From Candidatus Hydrogenedentota bacterium (GTDB taxonomy: Bacteria; Hydrogenedentota; Hydrogenedentia; Hydrogenedentales; SLHB01), in contig SLSB01000454.1 of assembly GCA_007130675.1 (NCBI GenBank), positions 1 through 5,212 of the forward strand: a stretch of DNA of 5,212 nucleotides. The letters run 5' to 3'. The notes below the pieces were generated by a model, which saw only the letters and a program-made list of their open reading frames with translations, searched no databases and was not told the origin of the DNA. The position numbers and the translations under genes were made by a program. Shown here in pieces: positions 1 to 5,015 of this stretch. Each line of letters starts with the position of its first letter. The first letter of the stretch is position 1.

Positions 1-102
1 CCCTCGCAATTCGAGGCCTGTTTCATGAGCGCGACGCATAGCGTCGCCGAAATCGACAAGACGCTTGATGCGGCCCGCCAAACTCTCTCTGAACTCGAAT
101 AG
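1..102 (+). CDS. hemL: Glutamate-1-semialdehyde 2,1-aminomutase, C-terminal end (5' part outside window)
   Basis: Frame 1 is open from the window edge to TAG at 100-102 and gives 33 residues. They begin PSQFEACFMSATHS, continue through a short helix (EIDKTLDAAR) and end ELE. This matches the known HemL C-terminus, which in E. coli reads PSAFEAGFMSVAHS followed by EDINNTIDAAR. HemL is a cytosolic PLP-dependent aminotransferase-fold enzyme that converts glutamate-1-semialdehyde to 5-aminolevulinate in the C5 route to haem and other tetrapyrroles. The PLP lysine and the rest of the fold lie upstream of the window. A Cys replaces the usual Gly in the EAGF motif. The tail runs only about 10 residues past the AAR helix start, normal for the family. 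The next gene on this strand has its own promoter nearly 500 bp away, so the two are unlikely to share an operon. The family call is strong for such a short fragment, but rests on remembered family sequence rather than an alignment. Confidence 0.88.
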   Translation, partial: PSQFEACFMSATHSVAEIDKTLDAARQTLSELE

Positions 103-593
103 TCTTTCTCTGATAGTGCGAAACTACGGCTCGATCTCATGCGCGATTATGAAGTCGTTTTTATACTTCTAAGGGTTGTTTATAAGTGCAAAGCGTATCT
201 AATATAACAATTATGGAAATAAACGAACTCTAAAGTACAATTGTTCGACGACTAAAGTTAGTCATTAATAGTGCACATGCAGGATGTATGACTCAGAAAA
301 AACACATTGTTTCTTTTTTGGTACCGGCAAATGCTAAGCGAGGAATGAGTCGAGACGCGACAACACTTCAGCTTCCTTAACTTGTGCCGAAGTATGCGCT
401 TTCCGGATGGGGTGTCCGTTCCCGCCTGGCTTCGATACCCCTGAGTTCCGGCCCACAAGCGGCCTGGTATTGGTCCGGTAGCTGTTTGTGCGGGCCTGGC
501 GCGTTACAGCGTTCACGGGCATTTTCTGTGCCGGAGCAATCCGGTTTTTCGCATAATTGGGCATGAAACACACCATATTGGGGTTGTTTTTGC
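103..593. other. Long hemL-mltD intergenic spacer, no credible gene
   Basis: About 490 bp without a supported coding region. Roughly 103-340 is clearly AT-richer than the surrounding genes. It carries a perfect dyad at 250-263 (GACTAA, 2-nt gap, TTAGTC), an 8-bp palindrome ACAATTGT at 237-244, a weak hairpin just after hemL (GAAGT and ACTTC flanking a T-rich loop, about 148-168) and an A6/T6 stretch at 297-319 with a small AAACA/TGTTT stem. From about 380 to 560 the sequence turns GC-rich, with possible pairing GGGGTGT (409-415) with ATACCCC (435-441), and then a hairpin with a T tract at 531-549. Short open frames exist on both strands, but none has a Shine-Dalgarno sequence or recognisable protein features. 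I recognise no riboswitch, tRNA or named RNA family. Confidence 0.6.
531..549 (+). terminator. Short intrinsic-terminator-like hairpin with GCAA tetraloop and T5 tract
   Basis: CCGGA (531-535), loop GCAA (536-539), TCCGG (540-544), followed directly by TTTTT (545-549). The stem is only 5 bp, with one possible extra G-U pair, but it is GC-rich and closed by a stable GNRA loop, with a T run exactly where an intrinsic terminator needs it. It lies 45 bp upstream of the next promoter, so it could stop read-through from hemL or end a short transcript from the spacer. The short stem keeps confidence low. Confidence 0.38.
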
Positions 594-622
594 TTGACAT
601 ACAAAGCATTGTTGTCTACACT
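594..622 (+). promoter_or_regulatory. Sigma70-type promoter for the lytic transglycosylase
   Basis: A perfect -35 box TTGACA (594-599), a 17-bp spacer and a -10 box TACACT (617-622, 4 of 6 to TATAAT). The predicted transcript start is near 629, leaving a leader of about 66 nt before the GTG start at 695. The leader has small possible hairpins: GGGG 630-633 with CCCC 643-646, and CGC 648-650 with GCG 655-657. An imperfect dyad sits across the -35 box and spacer: GACA-t-ACAA (596-604) facing TTGTTGTC (609-616) around AGCA. It could be an operator, but this is inference. Confidence 0.72.
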
Positions 623-681
623 ACGGCATGGGGAACGTGTAACCCCGCGCAAAAGCGTTAGGACAGACAAGGTTGCATTTT

Positions 682-686
682 GGGGA
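682..686 (+). promoter_or_regulatory. Probable ribosome binding site favouring the GTG start at 695
   Basis: GGGGA at 682-686 lies 8 nt before GTG 695-697. A competing site, AAGG at 669-672, lies 7 nt before an in-frame TTG at 680-682. GTG is the commoner start codon and gives a compact lipoprotein signal peptide beginning MKKPLPR, so I prefer 695. The TTG start would add only five residues (MGNRS). Confidence 0.45.
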
Positions 687-694
687 ATAGATCT

Positions 695-2848
695 GTGAAA
701 AAACCACTGCCGCGTCTCTCTCTGCTTGTTCTACTGTTGCCTCTCTTCATCATCCTAGGCTGCGCCACGACGGAGCGGCCCAAGGAGGATGCACACAAGC
801 ACCAACCTGCGCCACCGGGTCGTGTGGGCCGGCGCGAGCTTCCTCCCCCTCCCGCGCCACGCACGACGGACTTGCTGCGCGAGGCTGGGGAGGCTTTCCG
901 TAAAGCCAACGATGCGCAGGAGGCCGGGGACGAGAAGGCGGCGCTACGGCATTACGGCAAGATGCTTCAGTTGCTGCAGGAAGCTCAGCTCGATCCCACG
1001 GTTTTTTATAGCCTTCGGCCCGAGTTCGAGCGTATCCTCTCACAAACCACCGAACAGGCCGATCTTTCGGACGAACGCGACCGCCTGGAAAAACTCACGC
1101 GCGAGGAGCGTGCCGCGGTGGAACAGGATGTCGGCATCGAGATTCCGTTTCCTCTGCCCGAGCGGGTTCTCGAAGAGATTGAGGAAATCCAGCGTCTTTA
1201 CCCGAGGAACTTCCAGAATGGCTTGAAACGCAGCGCCAGATACGCCCCCCACATTCGCCGTGAGTTGCGCGCTGCAGGCCTGCCAGAAGAATTGGTGTGG
1301 CTGGTGATGGTCGAGAGCCAATTTCACCCAACGGTGGTTTCCCGCGCGGGCGCCACGGGCATGTGGCAATTCATGCCCGCCACGGGCCGCCGCTACAACC
1401 TGCGGGTGGACTCGTATGTGGACGAACGCAACAACTGGCTGAAATCCACCAGCGCCGCGATTTCATTCTTGACGGACCTGCGCAACCTGTTCGATGAAGA
1501 CTGGCCGCTGGCCGTGACCGCTTATAACATGGGGGAAGGGGGCGTCGGACGGGTTATTGCCATGAACGGTGGGGACCGGGATCTGTGGCGCCTCATCGAG
1601 ACCCCGCCCGCCTCGAATCGGATGGCCCGCGAAACCCGGAAGTTCTATGCCAAGTTTCTCGCATCGGTAATTGTTGCGCAGAACCCGGAGAAGTATGGTT
1701 TTACGGTTCCGCCGGACGACCCGCTCGAGGCCGAGCTTCTCCCGGTCGAGGGCAGTTACAGTCTGGCCGCGCTCGAGAAGGCCGCTGGCTGGCCGGAAGG
1801 CACGTTGCGGGATCTCAACCGTGACCTCATTCGAGGGATCACCCCGCCTACGGGCGAACACTTGGTGGTCGTGCCCAAACGCGGCACGAATACCTTTCTG
1901 GCCGCGCTCGAAAGGACGCCCCGAGTCCAGCCGAATGTGCATGTCGTGCGGCGGGGCGAGACCCCGGGCGGTATCGCCAACCGGTATGGTGTATCGGTGC
2001 GCGAACTGATGGCGGTCAACAAGATCCGTTCGCCGCGCCACCTGCAAGTGGGAGCGAAACTGATCGTGCCGGGTACAGGCGCGGCCCCGGCCCCTGCTTC
2101 AGTGCCAAGCGCGGGGCGAACCGCCCATGCCGCGGCCTCGCATCGCGTGCAGCGGGGCGACACCCTCTCGGGCATCGCCGCGAGGTATGGGGTCAAAGTC
2201 AGCGACATCCAAGCTTGGAATGGAATGGGCCGGGCGACCCGCATTCAGGTCGGGACCACCTTGAAAGTGGCTTCCCCGGGCGCTCAGGTTGCGTCTGCCG
2301 CGCAAGAAAGCAGCCCGGCTTCGGCGCCGGCCAGCGAACAGGTGCATGTGGTCAAGGCCGGGGATTACCCGGCGAAGATCGCCAGGCAGTACGGCGTCGG
2401 TCTCGATGACTTTCTTGCATGGAATGATCTTAGCAGGAATTCGATGATTCGGGTCGGGGACAGGCTCGTGGTGCGCAGCGGAACACCGGGTGCGGTGACC
2501 GCGTCCGCACAGACCAGCGAGACGATTACCTACACGGTTCGGGCTGGGGATTCAGCCTCCGTGATCGCCGAGAGACACGGTGTCGGACTCAGCGACCTCC
2601 TCAGGTGGAATAATCTTACGCGTAACTCGACGTTGCGCGTCGGACGAGAACTGGTGATACACCGGTCTGCCTCGGCAAGTGCCCCTGCCGCCGAGGAGGT
2701 GGTAGTCCACAAGGTCGCGAGAGGCCAGAATCCCACGACCATTGCGCGCCGCTACGGCGTTTCCGTTGACGATTTGCTTCGGTGGAACGGCTGGAACCGC
2801 AACCACGTTCTGCAAGTTGGGGAAACGGTAACCATTCGGCGCAATTAG
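695..2848 (+). CDS. mltD: Membrane-bound lytic murein transglycosylase, MltD-type lipoprotein with five LysM domains
   Basis: A 717-residue lipoprotein that cleaves the MurNAc-GlcNAc bond of peptidoglycan, leaving 1,6-anhydro-MurNAc ends. From the GTG start: a basic n-region (MKKPLPR), a Leu-rich core and lipobox ILGC with lipidated Cys23. A Pro-rich linker (about 35-56) and a charged helical, possibly TPR-like stretch (57-120) follow. The GH23/SLT domain spans about 185-325, with catalytic Glu207 in VESQF, GMWQFMP at 222-228 and AYNMGEG at 276-282. A degenerate LysM-like segment at about 350-395 matches the one after the catalytic domain in MltD proteins. Five LysM repeats lie at about 416-459, 483-525, 550-593, 611-655 and 670-714, joined by Ala/Ser/Pro linkers, and should bind glycan strands. 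E. coli MltD is about 450 residues with fewer LysM, so this protein is long in both the N-terminal region and the LysM array. It is preceded by its own promoter and appears monocistronic. The family call is firm; the exact start (695 or TTG 680) is not. Confidence 0.95.
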   Translation: MKKPLPRLSLLVLLLPLFIILGCATTERPKEDAHKHQPAPPGRVGRRELPPPPAPRTTDLLREAGEAFRKANDAQEAGDEKAALRHYGKMLQLLQEAQLDPTVFYSLRPEFERILSQTTEQADLSDERDRLEKLTREERAAVEQDVGIEIPFPLPERVLEEIEEIQRLYPRNFQNGLKRSARYAPHIRRELRAAGLPEELVWLVMVESQFHPTVVSRAGATGMWQFMPATGRRYNLRVDSYVDERNNWLKSTSAAISFLTDLRNLFDEDWPLAVTAYNMGEGGVGRVIAMNGGDRDLWRLIETPPASNRMARETRKFYAKFLASVIVAQNPEKYGFTVPPDDPLEAELLPVEGSYSLAALEKAAGWPEGTLRDLNRDLIRGITPPTGEHLVVVPKRGTNTFLAALERTPRVQPNVHVVRRGETPGGIANRYGVSVRELMAVNKIRSPRHLQVGAKLIVPGTGAAPAPASVPSAGRTAHAAASHRVQRGDTLSGIAARYGVKVSDIQAWNGMGRATRIQVGTTLKVASPGAQVASAAQESSPASAPASEQVHVVKAGDYPAKIARQYGVGLDDFLAWNDLSRNSMIRVGDRLVVRSGTPGAVTASAQTSETITYTVRAGDSASVIAERHGVGLSDLLRWNNLTRNSTLRVGRELVIHRSASASAPAAEEVVVHKVARGQNPTTIARRYGVSVDDLLRWNGWNRNHVLQVGETVTIRRN

Positions 2849-2930
2849 AGCGTATCACAAAAAGCCATAGCCATTTGCGGCTCCAGGACGGGATCGAGGG
2901 TTCCGACAGGCGATCGGCCGATTCTCCGGT
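2849..2930. other. 3' flank of the lytic transglycosylase gene
   Basis: Noncoding sequence between the TAG stop and the first hairpin repeat. It contains a 10-bp palindrome ATCGGCCGAT (2913-2922). There is no T-tracted terminator immediately after the stop; the nearest stable hairpin is the one at 2937-2958. Confidence 0.4.
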
Positions 2931-2958
2931 AAAGGGGAGCAGGTTTTCTTACCTGCTC
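2931..2958 (+). repeat. Hairpin repeat unit, left copy
   Basis: A leading AAAGG, then a perfect 8-bp stem GAGCAGGT (2937-2944) with ACCTGCTC (2951-2958) around the 6-nt loop TTTCTT. The stem can be extended by two G-U pairs. It begins 82 bp after the transglycosylase stop codon and is the first stable hairpin downstream of it. No T tract follows on the + strand, so an intrinsic terminator role is uncertain. Confidence 0.65.
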
Positions 2959-3050
2959 TTAGTCAACTGCGGACAGTTGCTGGCCGCATTCCTTCATGGC
3001 CGGTCCAACGCCGGCCTTATTCGCGCGATTGGCGGATTGCATCCGACAGT

Positions 3051-3078
3051 GAGCGGGTATGAAACCCCGCTCCCCTTT
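3051..3078 (-). repeat. Hairpin repeat unit, right inverted copy
   Basis: Reverse complement of the left unit with four differences. The stem is GAGCGGG (3051-3057) with CCCGCTC (3066-3072). One A-T stem pair of the left copy (2941 with 2954) is a G-C pair here, so pairing is kept although both bases changed. That compensatory change supports the hairpin as the conserved feature. Confidence 0.65.
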
Positions 3079-3437
3079 GAAGAATTGCGCAAGAGGACCC
3101 TGCGGCACTTAACAACCTGCCCGGAAAGATCAGGAAACCATTCCCCAAACGCGGCCAAATATGAGAAACTGGCCTTCAGTTTGCGGCCACAGTTGAACTT
3201 AAAACGCTTTAGCGCATGGTAACGTGGGCTTGGTCTGCAGACCGGACACGCCCGCGCGCATGGTGTCGCCGCTTTGTCTGCGCATGCGCCGTTGCGGCCA
3301 TTGCCGCGATGCGGCACGATGCCGCATCTATGTTTCGCACCAGCCAAGCGGCGCCTGAGAAACGCAATCCATTCATGCAGAACCGTTTGCGCGCATGACT
3401 CGGATGCCCGCCAGTGGAGAGCTTTGAACTATCCGGG
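3079..3437. other. Intergenic DNA between convergent genes, 3' side of the sulfatase gene
   Basis: About 360 bp with no supported gene. It holds several dyads: AAACTG/CAGTTT with a 5-nt loop (3166-3182), a perfect 12-bp palindrome GGTCTGCAGACC (3232-3243), the palindrome GCGCATGCGC (3280-3289) and the strongest hairpin at 3308-3328. Open frames that run through it lack ribosome binding sites and resemble no family I know. I see no transposase remnant, tRNA or integrase site. Confidence 0.5.
3308..3328. terminator. Strong hairpin between convergent genes, possible terminator without T tract
   Basis: A perfect 8-bp GC-rich stem, GATGCGGC (3308-3315) with GCCGCATC (3321-3328), around the 5-nt loop ACGAT. 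It lies about 110 bp beyond the sulfatase stop codon on the - strand. Neither side has a clean T run (only TATGTTT on the + side), so it is a weak terminator candidate that could also protect a 3' end. Confidence 0.35.
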
Positions 3438-4814
3438 CTACTCATCCATTCGGGGCAGGGAGGCTTCCGTCTCCAGGGCAAAGGTTTCCATGAGAGAATG
3501 CAACGACGCGACAATCTCTGGATGATCGTCGGCCACGTTGAACCGTTCCCCGACATCCCGGTCGAGATGAAACAGTTCCGGGCTGCCGCTGACCAGTTGG
3601 AGTTTCCATGGTCCTTGGCGCAGGGCTTGGAGCTGGGGGCCACGAAAGTAGTAATAGGTTCGCGACGGAGATTCGTCGACGTCACCGCGCAGCAATGGCC
3701 AGAGGTCGTTGCCGTCGATGGGCCGATCATCGGGAACCTGGGCCCCTGCTGCGCGCAGGAGAGTGGGGAAGAGATCCATCAAGGTGGCCGGCTCCTGGAT
3801 GATACGGCCTGCGGGCACCAGTCCCGGTCGCCATACAATGGCCGGCACGCGCACGCCCCCTTCGTACGTGGTTCCCTTGGCATTTCGGAAGGGGCCGGGC
3901 GACCCCGCATGCCAACGCATGTTGTCTAGACCATCGGGGCCCGGTTGAACCATGCGGTCGGGCATGTTGATCCACGGCCCATTGTCGCTGGTCCAGACCA
4001 CGATGGTGTTGTCCGCCACCCCTGCTTCGCGCAATGCGGCCATAATCTCGCCCGCGCTCCAGTCGAGTGCCTCGATCACGTCGCCGTAAAGCCCGGCACG
4101 GGATTGGCCACGGAATCGGTCGGCCGTGGCCAGCGGCAGGTGGGGCATGCTGTATGGCACATACAAGAAGAACGGATGCTGGGCATTTTCCTTGATGAAC
4201 CGGGTCGCTTCCGCTGTATATCTGACGGTCAGTGTGTTCTGGTCTACCGGGTGCTCGATGGCTTCCGTGTTCCGATACAGCGACAGCGGTTTGTCGGTGT
4301 TGACCCATGGCCGGATCATATCGTTGCTGTAGAGCAACCCGAAATACTCGTCAAAGCCGTGGGACGTGGGCATGAATTCCTCTTTGGCATGGCCCAGGTG
4401 CCATTTGCCCACGCACATCGTTCGATATCCCACCGCTTGCAGGGCTGTTGCCATGGTGATCTCGCTTGCCGGCAGGCCGTCGTCGGAATCCGGGCCAATG
4501 ACTGTCGCCGCACCGGGGGTGCGAACGGCATAGCGCCCGGTCATCAGCGCCGCCCGTGAAGGGGTGCATGCGGGGTGCGAGTAGAACGATGTGAAACGCA
4601 CACCCTCGCTCGCCAATGTATCGAGGTTCGGGGTCCGAATTGTAGGATGCCCGTAACAACTCAGGTCCCCGTAGCCGGCATCGTCGGCGAACATGAGCAC
4701 GATGTTAGGCCGCCGGGTCTCGCGCTGCGCTTCCGAAGGGGTCGTCTGTGAAAGAACCATCCCTGCAATAAGCCCCGCGGACCTTGCCAGAAATTGTCTG
4801 CGTGTGTCTGTCAT
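3438..4814 (-). CDS. Tat-exported formylglycine-dependent sulfatase (arylsulfatase A-like, S1 family)
   Basis: A 458-residue enzyme expected to hydrolyse sulfate esters, probably on a carbohydrate, outside the cytoplasm. The N-terminus MTDTRRQFLARSAG is a twin-arginine signal with a hydrophobic stretch and a likely signal peptidase site SEA|Q after residue 29. The core starts at RRPNIVLMFADD: Asp44/Asp45 are metal ligands. C83-T-P-S-R is the C-x-P-S-R signature whose Cys becomes formylglycine. Other active-site residues are Lys137/His139 (GKWHLGH), His225 (MPHLP), Asp277-Asn278 (TSDNGPW) and Lys313 (KGTTYEGGVRVP). Length and C-terminal subdomain look complete. I chose ATG 4814 because GAAGGGGG lies 5 nt upstream, the Tat motif follows at once and a promoter lies inside the longer open frame that reaches 4919. 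The substrate cannot be read from sequence. Activity needs a formylglycine-generating enzyme encoded elsewhere. Confidence 0.95.
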   Translation of the reverse strand: MTDTRRQFLARSAGLIAGMVLSQTTPSEAQRETRRPNIVLMFADDAGYGDLSCYGHPTIRTPNLDTLASEGVRFTSFYSHPACTPSRAALMTGRYAVRTPGAATVIGPDSDDGLPASEITMATALQAVGYRTMCVGKWHLGHAKEEFMPTSHGFDEYFGLLYSNDMIRPWVNTDKPLSLYRNTEAIEHPVDQNTLTVRYTAEATRFIKENAQHPFFLYVPYSMPHLPLATADRFRGQSRAGLYGDVIEALDWSAGEIMAALREAGVADNTIVVWTSDNGPWINMPDRMVQPGPDGLDNMRWHAGSPGPFRNAKGTTYEGGVRVPAIVWRPGLVPAGRIIQEPATLMDLFPTLLRAAGAQVPDDRPIDGNDLWPLLRGDVDESPSRTYYYFRGPQLQALRQGPWKLQLVSGSPELFHLDRDVGERFNVADDHPEIVASLHSLMETFALETEASLPRMDE

Positions 4815-4819
4815 TTTCG

Positions 4820-4827
4820 CCCCCTTC
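4820..4827 (-). promoter_or_regulatory. Ribosome binding site of the sulfatase gene
   Basis: On the - strand GAAGGGGG (4827 down to 4820) sits 5 nt before the ATG at 4814. It is purine-rich and well spaced, and it decides this start over the upstream in-frame ATGs at 4919, 4865 and 4850. Confidence 0.6.
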
Positions 4828-4884
4828 GCTTGACGTGCGCTCCTGCGCATGCGCTCGTTTGTGGCCATTTGATCACCAATTGCG

Positions 4885-4913
4885 ATTATGGCTTCAGCCA
4901 GCGGCGCAATCAA
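4885..4913 (-). promoter_or_regulatory. Sigma70-type promoter candidate for the sulfatase gene
   Basis: On the - strand: TTGATT (4913-4908, first four bases match TTGACA), a 17-bp spacer, and CATAAT (4890-4885, 5 of 6 to TATAAT). Transcription would start near 4878, about 64 nt before the ATG at 4814. A palindrome GCGCATGCGC (4845-4854) lies in the leader. Confidence 0.5.
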
Positions 4914-4978
4914 GAGCACCGGTTGCCCCCTATTCGGAGTAGCATAGCGCCCCGCAACGCAGCATCCGTCCCGGGATC

Positions 4979-4996
4979 GCCGAGCGTCAGCTCGGC
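4979..4996 (-). terminator. Hairpin just downstream of the partial - strand gene, possible terminator
   Basis: A perfect 7-bp GC-rich stem, GCCGAGC (4979-4985) with GCTCGGC (4990-4996), around the tetraloop GTCA. On the - strand it starts about 20 nt after the TGA at 5016-5018. No T tract follows, so its strength as an intrinsic terminator is uncertain. Its position suggests it marks the 3' end of that gene and separates it from the sulfatase promoter. Confidence 0.4.
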
Positions 4997-5015
4997 ATCG
5001 GTGCCCGTAATCCGC

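Larger units (their letters stand above)
2931..3078. repeat. REP-doublet-like element: two inverted hairpin repeats around a 92-bp structured core
   Basis: The outer arms (2931-2958, and the reverse complement of 3051-3078) are two copies of one 28-bp sequence matching at 24 of 28 positions. The outermost 10 bases, AAAGGGGAGC and GCTCCCCTTT, are perfectly complementary. Each arm is itself a hairpin. The core (2959-3050) carries further small hairpins: CAACTG/CAGTTG with a 4-nt loop (2964-2979), GGCCGG/CCGGCC with a 7-nt loop (2998-3016) and CGGAT/ATCCG (3033-3045). Paired inverted palindromic units between convergent genes are the arrangement of REP doublets (REPINs/BIMEs), which are mobilised in trans by RAYT transposases in many bacteria. 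No transposase is in the window and the copy number elsewhere is unknown, so the name is inferred from structure. It may also act as a bidirectional transcription barrier or 3' end stabiliser. Confidence 0.6.

Noticed and set aside
175..205. Possible promoter TTGTTT ... TAATAT in the AT-rich spacer
   Set aside because: The -35 match is poor and the spacing is 19 bp. Such matches are expected by chance in AT-rich DNA and no gene follows.
384..566. 60-residue + strand open frame in the same spacer
   Set aside because: No ribosome binding site, composition rich in Ser, Gly and Trp without domain features, and it runs through the terminator-like hairpin at 531-549.
334..609. 91-residue open frame on the - strand in the hemL-mltD spacer
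   Set aside because: No Shine-Dalgarno sequence before any of its start codons, no recognisable motif, and two other frames are equally open across the same GC-rich stretch. It would also begin inside the mltD promoter.
1463..2047. 194-residue antisense open frame within the transglycosylase gene
   Set aside because: It is opposite strongly supported GH23 and LysM coding sequence, and its Arg/His-rich translation is typical of a shadow frame in GC-rich DNA.
3003..3009. GTCCAAC, which fits the RYYYAAC half of an integron attC site
   Set aside because: No matching GTTRRRY partner occurs at a suitable distance and there is no integrase or cassette gene. The heptamer lies within the GGCCGG/CCGGCC hairpin, mostly in its loop.
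2931..3078. CRISPR array
   Set aside because: Only two repeat copies, in inverted rather than direct orientation, with a single 92-bp interval and no cas gene.
2782..3222. 146-residue + strand open frame overlapping the 3' end of the transglycosylase and the repeat element
   Set aside because: It starts inside the last LysM repeat, reads through both hairpin repeats and resembles no family I know.
4815..4919. N-terminal extension of the sulfatase to the upstream ATG at 4919
   Set aside because: It would put 35 residues before the Tat motif, bury the signal peptide and cover the predicted promoter. The start at 4814 has a good ribosome binding site.
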